A stretch of DNA of 64,000 nt from DAOSXA01 sp964526835. GTDB taxonomy: Bacteria > Zixibacteria > MSB-5A5 > GN15 > FEB-12. The notes beneath the pieces were generated by a model, which saw nothing but the letters and a program-made list of their open reading frames with translations, did not search any database and was not told the origin of the DNA. The translations under genes and the position numbers were made by a program. Positions 34,455-43,000 of the stretch are shown here, in pieces. Positions within the stretch are counted from its first letter, which is position 1. Each line of letters opens with the position of its first letter. The stretch lies in contig CAZGMK010000010.1 in the NCBI GenBank assembly GCA_964526835.1, positions 1 through 64,000 on the forward strand, written 5' to 3'.

Positions 34455-37400
34455 TTGAAGATAGAGCGCTGGCCAATAGTTGTAAGTTTGCTCTGTGGTG
34501 TACTGTATTGGATTATTGATAGTTTTCTCGATGCCACTTATTACATAGAGGGTACCTTCTGGCAACTGGCGGTGACCGATGTCCCATCGCACGAAGTATA
34601 TGTTCGACTTACCCTTGTCGGCCTGTTGCTCATTCTCGGCTCGGCGATGTCCTTCTTTCTTCGCCGCCTGCGTCTTCATCGCGACGCTCTGCAGGAAAGT
34701 CGCGAACGTCTGATTACTACGCTGCACTCCATTGGCGACGCTGTCATTGCCACCGACTCCAGCGGTCGGGTCGACTTCCTCAACCCGGTGGCGGTGGAAC
34801 TGACCGGATGGAATATCGACGAGGCGCTGGGCCAGCCCTGCGACAAGGTCTTCAATATCATCAGCGAAGAGACCAATCAGCCGGCGGTCAATCCGGTCGA
34901 GCGGGTACTCCGGGAAGGACGCGTTGTCGGCCTGGCCAACCATACGGCGCTGATCCGACGCGATGGAACCCGGGTACCCATCGACGACAGCGGCGCGCCC
35001 ATCAGGGACGCCAAGGGCAACGTGGCCGGAGCCGTTCTGGTCTTCCATGATATCAGCGAGCGCAAGGCGGCCGAGGAAAAAATCGAGCACCTGAATTCGG
35101 TTTTGCTGGCGATTCGCAATGTCAACCAGCTAATCACGCACGTGGATGACCGCGAGGAGCTGGTCCGCCGAGCCTGCGATCTGCTGATAGAAACCCGTGG
35201 CTATCACGCCGCCTGGATCGGCCTGCTCGACAGAAACGGCAACCCGCCTGTCGTATACGGGGCCGGCGTGGAGAGCGAGCCGATCGAGAGGCTATTGTCT
35301 GAGATTCGGGACGATCGTATTCCCTCCTGTTGGCGGCGCGCTCAGCGGTCCGAAGACCCCGTGACTGTCACCGATCCCGCGGCGGAGTGCCCCGGCTGTT
35401 GCATGGCGTCCTGCTTTGAGGACTCCGGCAGCATGACCCTGCGCCTCACCCACGCCGAGGACTTCTACGGATACCTGTCGGTTACCATGCCGCTGAAGCA
35501 CACCAATGACCCTGACGAGCTAGCCCTTTTCGAGGAAGTGGCCGGTGATATCGCCTTCGCGCTGCACAGTATCGAATTGGCGCGCCGACACGAGCAGGCC
35601 GGCGAACGCCTGCGCCTCTCAGTCGAGAACATGCTCGAGGGGTGGGTTATGCTGCAGGCCGTCGACGCCGGGGACGGCAGACCATCCGATTTTCGGTTTA
35701 TCCAGATCAATCCGGCAGCGGAGAAAATGCTTCAGTTGGTGGCCGAGCAGCAGCGGGGCCGACTGGCTTCGGAGGTATTCCCGCGAGCATCAAAGACCGG
35801 CCTGCTGGATTCGCTGGTTGAGGTAATGCGCGAGGGTAAGCCGTTTCGAATCGACGGCTACGAGATGCGTGTGGGCGATCGTCGGCTGTACATCGACCTG
35901 GCCGGCTTCAGGATCGACGACCGCCACCTGGGCTGCACTTTCCGAGACGTCACTGACCGCATAGAGTTTGAGCAGCGCCTGCAGGCCGAGCGGGACCGGG
36001 CTCAGAATTACCTGGATGTAGTGCGCGTTATGGTCGTGGCGCTCGATCATGAGGGACGGGTCTCGCTGGTGAATGAGAAAGCCTGCGAACTGCTGGAGGC
36101 CCCGGAGAGCGATATCATCGGGAGAAGCTGGTTTGATGATTTCATCCCGCCGGAACAGGTCGCGGATGTCAGGGACGTTTTCAACAAGTTGATGTCAGGC
36201 GAGGTGTCGATAACGGAGTTCTTCGAAAACGAGATCTGCACCGCTAAGGGCAACCGACGGTTGATCGCCTGGCATAACACCCTGCTCCGCGACGATTCAG
36301 GCGACATCATCGGGACCCTCAGCGCCGGCGACGACGTAACCGAACGACGAGCAATGCGGGCGGCCCTGGCCGAGAGCGAGAAACGCTACCGCGGGCTTTT
36401 CGAAGGTAGTCGCGACGGCATCGTCATGATTGATCCGGAAGGCCGTTTTGTCGAGTGCAACCAAGCCTACGCCGATATGGTCGGCTATTCAATTGAAGAG
36501 CTTCGGGAACTTGATTTCCTCCAGATCACGCCCGAGAAGTGGCACGAATGGGAGTGGAATGAGATTGTGCAGAAGCAGCTCCTCGGGCGCGGCTACACCG
36601 ATCTGTATGAAAAGGAATACCGGCGCAAGGACGGCTCGGTATTCCCTGTGGAATTGCGGTCCTATCGGCTCGACGATGAACAGGGCAATCCGGTCGCCTT
36701 GTGGGGGGTGGCACGCGATATCTCGGCTCGCAAGAAGGTGCTCGACTCGCTGCGCGAAAGCGAGGAGAAGTTCTCCAAGGCTTTCCATACTTCGCCCTAC
36801 GTTGTCGTCATCACGCGCGCCGAGGACGGCAAGTTTATCGACGTCAACGACGCTTTCACGACAGTAACCGGATACACACCTGACGAAGCCCTGGCCGATT
36901 CGGCGATCGGCCTGAATCTGTGGGTTCACCAGGAAGACCGCGACCGTGTGCTCGAGGATCTTCGGCAGGGCAGGCCGGTGACCGGTCGCGAGTATGAGTT
37001 CCGACGGAAGGACGGCGAGATCATCATCGGCCTGTACTCCGCGCATGTGATCAGCCTTCAGGGTGAACCGTGTATCCTGTCGAGTGTCAGCGATATTACT
37101 GAGCGCATACAGGCCCAAAAGAGCCTGGCCGAGAGTGAAGCCCGACTTCGGACCCTCTACAGTTCGGTCCAGGCGGGGGTGGTGCTGCAGGCCGCGGATG
37201 GCCGGATAATCCACGCCAATGATGTCGCCTGCGAAATACTGCGGATGAACCGCGATGAGGTCACCGGCCGGACATCCACGGACGAAGCCTGGAACATGGT
37301 CCTTGAGGACGGTACTCCGGTGCGGGGTGAAGAACATCCCGCAATGGTAACCCTTCGCACCGGGGAGCCGATGCACCACGCCGTTCGCGGTCTGTACGCC

Positions 37401-39095
37401 GACGATCCATCGGCAATGCGTTGGATATTGATCAACACCGAGCCCTTGGCGGATCCCGCAACCGGCGAGGTCGGCGAAGTCATGTCGACATTCAGTGACA
37501 TCACGGAACTGAAACAGACACAGGCGGCTCTCGCCACCGAGCGGAAACGCCTGGACATCACCCTCCACTCGATCGGGGACGGCGTCATCACGACCGACGC
37601 CGCAGGCAAGATCACGATGATCAACAAGGTTGCCGAAGAGCTGACTGGTTTCGACGAGCAGGCCGCTATCGGTCGTCCCCTGGACAGCGTATTCAAAATC
37701 ATCAATGAGGATTCGCGCGAGACGGTTGAGAGTCCGGTACACAAGGTGATGCGGACCGGACGCATAGTCGGGCTGGCCAACTCTACCTTGCTGGTCAGCC
37801 GTGATGGTCAGGAACGGGTCATAGCCGACAGCGGCGCGCCCATCCGTGACGAGAACGGCCAGATTACCGGAGTTGTGCTGGTGTTCCGGGACGTTACCGA
37901 GAAACGCCGCATGCAGGATTTCGCTGTCCGGGCCCAGCGTCTCGAGACAGCCGGCCGTATCGCCGGCCAGGTAGCACACGATTTCAACAACCTGTTGGCC
38001 CCATTGATGGCCTACCCGCCGTTTATCCGTGAAGCCGTGCCGGACAACGCCGAAGTAGCCGACTACATTGACAAGATTCAACGGGCGGCCGAGCAAATGG
38101 CCGATATCAACCAGCAACTGCTGACTCTGGGGCGGCGAGGCCACTATGCCATCGAGACCCTGAACCTGAACGACATTGTGCGCCAGGTAATCAAGCAGAC
38201 TCAGCCGTCTCCAGAGACTCTGGTACTCGATATCTCGCTGGCGTCTGACCTGATGCCGATTCGCGGCGGGGGCTCGCAGCTTTTCCGGGGCATCGTGAAC
38301 CTGATCAGCAACGCCATGGACGCCATGCAGGGAGTAGGACGTCTGACGGTGCGCACGGAGAACTTCTATCTCGATGAGTCGGCCGGGCGATACGGCCATA
38401 TCCCCAGGGGAGAGTACATCAAGCTGACCGTGGCCGACACCGGCAGCGGCATCCCCCACGTAATCCTCAACAAGATATTCGAACCGTTCTTCACCACCAA
38501 GACCTCCGACCGCCGTCGTGGCAGCGGCCTGGGGCTGAGCGTTGTGCATTCCGTAATCGAAGACCACGGCGGTTACATCGACTTCGATAGCACGATGGGC
38601 GAGGGTACCGAGTTCTATGTCTATCTGCCGGTTTCGCGCGAATCGCTGCTGAGCGATACACAGTCCGATCAGATCACCGGCGGCAGCGAGCTGATACTGG
38701 TGGTCGACGATGACTGGACCCAGCGTGACGTCACGGTGACCCTGCTTGAGAAGATGGGCTATCGGGCCACCTCGGCGGAGAGCGGCGAACAGGCGCTCGA
38801 GGTGTTGAAGGATCGCCCGTGCGATCTGGTCATCCTTGACATGATCATGCCGGACGGCATCGACGGGACCGAGACATTCGAGCAGATTCGCAAGCTCTAT
38901 CCCGACCAGAAGGCCATCATCGTCAGTGGCTATGCCGAGAATGACCGAGTCCGTCAGGCCCTGGATCTGGGCTGCGGCGCGTTTGTTCGAAAGCCCATTA
39001 CGCTCAAATCGATCGCTCAGGCCGTCAGACGAGAGCTCGACCGCGCTCCAACCGACACAGCGTCTCCGGAACGGCGCGGCGATCGTGACTCATAA
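34455..39095 (+). CDS. Membrane-bound seven-PAS/GAF hybrid histidine kinase
   Basis: Sensor kinase of about 1546 residues. Two membrane helices (~7-25 and ~50-69) flank a short extracytoplasmic loop. Then PAS1 (~85-205), GAF (~215-375), six more PAS domains (~390-500, 520-640, 640-765, 765-890, 890-1025, 1030-1150), a HisKA domain with H-box QVAHDFNNLLAPL, a HATPase domain (N-box NLISNAMDAM, G1 DTGSGIP, G2 GSGLGLSVV), and a C-terminal receiver (VVDDDW, phospho-Asp in ILDMIMPDG, VRKPI). No output domain, so it probably signals through phosphotransfer. The start is TTG at 34455: GGAGG (34443-34447) lies 7 bases before it, and the first membrane helix then begins at once. The first and last PAS domains are close relatives (TLHSIGDAVIATD / TLHSIGDGVITTD). 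No partner regulator is adjacent. Confidence 0.9.
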   Translation: MKIERWPIVVSLLCGVLYWIIDSFLDATYYIEGTFWQLAVTDVPSHEVYVRLTLVGLLLILGSAMSFFLRRLRLHRDALQESRERLITTLHSIGDAVIATDSSGRVDFLNPVAVELTGWNIDEALGQPCDKVFNIISEETNQPAVNPVERVLREGRVVGLANHTALIRRDGTRVPIDDSGAPIRDAKGNVAGAVLVFHDISERKAAEEKIEHLNSVLLAIRNVNQLITHVDDREELVRRACDLLIETRGYHAAWIGLLDRNGNPPVVYGAGVESEPIERLLSEIRDDRIPSCWRRAQRSEDPVTVTDPAAECPGCCMASCFEDSGSMTLRLTHAEDFYGYLSVTMPLKHTNDPDELALFEEVAGDIAFALHSIELARRHEQAGERLRLSVENMLEGWVMLQAVDAGDGRPSDFRFIQINPAAEKMLQLVAEQQRGRLASEVFPRASKTGLLDSLVEVMREGKPFRIDGYEMRVGDRRLYIDLAGFRIDDRHLGCTFRDVTDRIEFEQRLQAERDRAQNYLDVVRVMVVALDHEGRVSLVNEKACELLEAPESDIIGRSWFDDFIPPEQVADVRDVFNKLMSGEVSITEFFENEICTAKGNRRLIAWHNTLLRDDSGDIIGTLSAGDDVTERRAMRAALAESEKRYRGLFEGSRDGIVMIDPEGRFVECNQAYADMVGYSIEELRELDFLQITPEKWHEWEWNEIVQKQLLGRGYTDLYEKEYRRKDGSVFPVELRSYRLDDEQGNPVALWGVARDISARKKVLDSLRESEEKFSKAFHTSPYVVVITRAEDGKFIDVNDAFTTVTGYTPDEALADSAIGLNLWVHQEDRDRVLEDLRQGRPVTGREYEFRRKDGEIIIGLYSAHVISLQGEPCILSSVSDITERIQAQKSLAESEARLRTLYSSVQAGVVLQAADGRIIHANDVACEILRMNRDEVTGRTSTDEAWNMVLEDGTPVRGEEHPAMVTLRTGEPMHHAVRGLYADDPSAMRWILINTEPLADPATGEVGEVMSTFSDITELKQTQAALATERKRLDITLHSIGDGVITTDAAGKITMINKVAEELTGFDEQAAIGRPLDSVFKIINEDSRETVESPVHKVMRTGRIVGLANSTLLVSRDGQERVIADSGAPIRDENGQITGVVLVFRDVTEKRRMQDFAVRAQRLETAGRIAGQVAHDFNNLLAPLMAYPPFIREAVPDNAEVADYIDKIQRAAEQMADINQQLLTLGRRGHYAIETLNLNDIVRQVIKQTQPSPETLVLDISLASDLMPIRGGGSQLFRGIVNLISNAMDAMQGVGRLTVRTENFYLDESAGRYGHIPRGEYIKLTVADTGSGIPHVILNKIFEPFFTTKTSDRRRGSGLGLSVVHSVIEDHGGYIDFDSTMGEGTEFYVYLPVSRESLLSDTQSDQITGGSELILVVDDDWTQRDVTVTLLEKMGYRATSAESGEQALEVLKDRPCDLVILDMIMPDGIDGTETFEQIRKLYPDQKAIIVSGYAENDRVRQALDLGCGAFVRKPITLKSIAQAVRRELDRAPTDTASPERRGDRDS

Positions 39096-39635
39096 GGCGC
39101 ACTTGCGCGAATCGGGCCGGCCGACGCCGCGCCTGAAAGCACTGCCGGCATCAGCAACACCGGTCTGAAAACCTTAGAAACAAGGTTTCAGGCCACTGTG
39201 CAGCTCCTTCGGGGTCGTTGGCTCTTACGGCCGCGAGGTGGCATCCTCCTCACCGATATTGACCTGGAGAACGGCGCCCGACTCGACATTCGACGGGCGC
39301 CGAAATGAATTGGGCGCAGCGTTGAGCCCCTAGACGCAGCCGGTCCGGAGGGTGCCCGCTGGATGTTAGTTCATTGACTGACAATATATTAGGGAGAGGT
39401 TGGGGTCTCCGGGCTTGCTGGCGGATGCTAAATGATAGCATCGGCTGGTCGATCCTATTTAGAGAGGTGTGGACTATCGATATGGGTGAAGATGGAGGAC
39501 ATAGCAGCAGGGCCGGTCAGCCGGAGGCAAAGACGGAAGTCTCTCGGTGGGCATCGGGTGTCGATTTCCTTTTGTCTATGTGCTGATCAGCCACGTCCGA
39601 TCCGACTCGAACGCTGTCTTATCGGCAAAAAGGCC

Positions 39636-39665
39636 TTGACTTTAGGCCCGTTGGAGTGTTATTTA
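39636..39665 (+). promoter_or_regulatory. Candidate promoter of the giant surface protein
   Basis: TTGACT (39636-39641), 18 bases, TATTTA (39660-39665). Resembles the promoter at 23948 (TTGACA, 17, TATTTT), which also precedes a copy of the mini-ORF element. Gives a leader of about 350 bases. Confidence 0.45.
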
Positions 39666-39827
39666 CATAACGGTACCAGGGTACATGTCTTTGGCTGTAC
39701 ACGTAATTACCCGTTTACCCGGTAGGCCGGCGTCATTTACCTCAAACAGGACCCCGGCGCTGCCAACTGACTGTGTGGGTATATGTCCGTTATCAAAAGA
39801 TATTCAATGTGTCGGAAGGAAACCGTG

Positions 39828-39904
39828 AACCGCCATGCAACAGGAGGGACGTGTATGAGGTAGTCCTTTTCGCTGATCGGTCCCAAGTACGCTGATTAGC
39901 GAAA
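39828..39904 (+). promoter_or_regulatory. Start-stop mini-ORF element, copy B
   Basis: AGGAGG (39842-39847), 7 bases, ATG AGG TAG (39855-39863), then TTTCGCTGAT (39868-39877) pairing with ATTAGCGAAA (39895-39904), 10 bp with one G-T. Same order and similar flanks as copy A (24090-24163). It lies about 115 bases before the 1817-residue protein, inside its leader. Confidence 0.6.
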
Positions 39905-39932
39905 CCAAGACGTTAGAGTAACAATCCACCCT

Positions 39933-40011
39933 CTTCAGGAGAAGAACCGAACAGATTTTGCCTCAGTTAAGTCGCTCTCCTGAAGTAACCTACTGTAAAC
40001 TTACAGAGAGG
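39933..40011 (+). promoter_or_regulatory. Structured 5' leader before the giant surface protein
   Basis: CTTCAGGAGA (39933-39942) and TCTCCTGAAG (39976-39985) form a perfect 10-bp stem with a 33-base loop. CTGTA-AACT-TACAG (39993-40006) ends exactly at the ribosome-binding site AGAGAGG (40005-40011). Such folds could control stability or translation of an abundant mRNA. Confidence 0.5.
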
Positions 40012-40018
40012 TATCTAA

Positions 40019-43000
40019 ATGCCAAGTCATAAGATGACGCTCAAGATCTTTGTTGCGGTCGCGTTGGTCGCAGGTCTGGGTCTTGGCGTGGTCGGTGGCC
40101 CGACTCCCTTCAGCCTCAATCCCCTTGGCCAGTACGATGACGGCGCCAACTGGGAGCTGAAGGAGCAGCACACCCCTGACCACCAATTGCCGAACGAAGG
40201 CCCAACCGAAGAAGAGATTGCGCAGAAGAATGCCGAGAATCTGGCTCGCACCGTTGCCCACGCCTATGATCTGGACATGAAGGTCGCCCCGGCCGACATG
40301 CAGGGCAAGGGCGCTCTCAAGGGCGCCGATGCTGAGCTGGTTTTCGAAGGCTTCGAAGGCGCCTTCCCCCCGACCGACTGGACCACAATTGTAACAAACT
40401 CCAGTTACACCTGGTATCAGGGCGCCAGCCCTTACGAGGGCAGCTACAACGCCAACATCGAGTACGATCCGGCGTTGGTTCCCCAGGACGAGTGGATCAT
40501 CACGGAAAGCTACGACCTGACGTCGGGCGACCCGTGGAAGCTCGATTTCTGGTGGATGGGCTCCTACTACTGGATGGTAACGAATGAAAACTGCACGTTG
40601 TCGGTGCACATTTCGACCGACGGCGGCAGCTCGTGGACCGAAATCTGGAACCATTTCGATTTCGGTGAATTCGTTAGCTTTGAATACAACAACGTGGTTA
40701 TCGATCTCGCCGGTTATCTGACCGAGACCGATGTCATGTTCGGCTTCCAGTATCACGGCGCTGACGGCGCCCAGGTGGGTGTCGATGCTGTTTCGATCAA
40801 CGACGCCGCTCCGCCGGTTGGTCGTTGTTGCTACGGCGCCGATTTCCTGACCTGTGACGACCTCACCCAGGACGAGTGCGCCGACCTCGGCGGTCACTGG
40901 AACGAGTTCCTGAACTGCACCGACAATCCCTGCCCGGAAGTTCCGCCGAACGATGATCCGGAGAACGCCATCACCATCACCAGTGGTGAGACCGTCACCG
41001 GCTCGACCGCCGCGGCTACTATCGACTGTCCCGGCGTGCTGGATTGGGAAGCGGTCTGGTATCGTTTCGACGCCCCCTACGGCGAGAACGATGTTTACAT
41101 CGACTACTGCGGTACCCCCGGCGACATTTACACCGTCGGCATCGTGGTTTATGAAGAAGACCTGCCGCTGGATTGTAATGCCTACATCATCGCCAACGAC
41201 TACGCCTTTGCAGACTGTGGCGACGGGCATGAAAATCCGAATATGAACTGGACCCGTCTGCCTGGCCCGGCGACTTATCTGTTCCCGGTCTACGCGGATG
41301 ACGGCAACAAAGCCGGCATGGACTTCCAGTTTGACTTCACTCTTAGTGAGTCCCCGCCGCTGCCTCCGGGTGGTTCCTGTGGCGATCCGTACCCGTTGAC
41401 CATCGGTTCCGGCGACCTGCCGCTCGATGTCTCGGGTCTGACCACCTGCGGCATGGGCAACGTGTACAGCAACACCTGCCTGGGTTCCTATGACGGCGGC
41501 GAAGACTTCGTCATGGAGCTGACGCTCACTGAAGACCTCGACCTCAACATCGAGATGACCAGTGACGCCAGTTGGACCGGTCTGGCCATCGCCGACGACT
41601 GCACCGACTTCGCGGCCTGCATCGACTACTCGACCGGCTCTGCCTCCGACCAGACGCTGTTTGCGGTTCCGCTTACCGCCGGCACGTACTATATCATAGT
41701 CGACACCTGGCCGACGCCCGACTGTATCCCGAACTTCACGCTGTCTTTCAGCGCGTTCGAGGCTACTGGCGGCGACAACTGCTCCGAGCCGATTACCGTC
41801 AAGCTGCCGGATGATATGACCGGTGGTTCGGGCGGCGACTCCTATGTCGACGACAACTGGACTTGTGGTCGCGGAAACAACTATTCCGAGACCTGTCTGG
41901 GCTCCTACGACGGTGGCGAGGACATCATTTACGAACTCGATGTCGCCGGCGATATGTCCGTCGATATCACGCTGGAGACCAGCAGTACTTGGACCGGCCT
42001 GATGATCGCCGACGCCTGCGGTGATGTTGATCCTTGTATTGCTTTCGCTACCGGCTCCGCCGGCAACAAGTACCTGTACAATGTTGAGCTGACGACCGGC
42101 TATTACTACATCATGGTCGACACCTGGCCGTCGCCGGCTTGCATTCCCAGCTTCACGCTGACCATCTCGCCGTCCGCCGGCGGGTTGGATAACGACGACT
42201 ATGACGACTGTGAAGCCCTCACCGGCGAAGTTGTGGATCTGGAGTTCAACACCACGGCGGCCTCGTTCGACGGCCCCGGCGGCTGTCTGACCTCGCCGAA
42301 CATCTGGTACTGCTGGGAGGCCAGTTGTGACGGTTTGGCCACCATCAGCCTGTGTGGCTCCAGCTATGACACCAAGCTGGCCGTCTACGGCGGCACCGAT
42401 CCTTTTGTGGATCCGATGCTGGGCTGTAACGATGATGCCTGTGGCCTGCAGTCCGAGCTGGAAATCGGCGTTACCGCCGGTAACACCTACCTCATCGAGG
42501 TTGGCGGTTACAGCAGCAACGTAGGCGCCGGTATCCTGAATATCGACTGCGTTGAGTGCCCGCCTCCGCCGAACGACAACTGTGAAGATGTCACCCCGGT
42601 CCTGTTGACCAGCGGTGTGATGGAGACCTTCACGGGTAACAACGAGTGCGCTACCGAGCAGTGCGCCTCCTTCCCCGGCGGACACGTTTGGGAAGCCTTT
42701 ACTATTGACGTCACGTCTGACGTGTACCTCGATTACTGTGGTACTACTCCGGCCTTCGGCAACGCCTGGCTGAACCTGGCCATCGGTTGCCCGTGCACCG
42801 ACTTCACCGCCGGCGGTGAATTCAACACGACCGATTGTGGCGACGGCAACGTCACCATATTCTGGGATGACCTCCCGGCCGGCACGTACTACTACCCGGT
42901 CATGAAGGACGTAGCCAACAACGCTTCCGGTCCTTACACGATCAATGTGGTTGCCTACAGCCTGAGCACGCTTGAAGTTGATCCGACTTCGGTCGACTTC

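Larger units (their letters stand above)
39096..40018. other. Long leader region of the giant surface protein
   Basis: A 923-base gene-free stretch. It holds two hairpins without T-runs (39163-39191; CGGCGCCCG/CGGGCGCCG at 39272-39302), a promoter-like pair (39636-39665), the mini-ORF element copy B (39842-39904), a 10-bp long-range stem (39933-39985) and a small hairpin right before the ribosome-binding site. Short open frames here look non-coding. Confidence 0.5.

Noticed and set aside
36489..38567. 692-codon open frame on the minus strand
   Set aside because: Antisense shadow of the hybrid kinase, whose domains are unmistakable on the plus strand.
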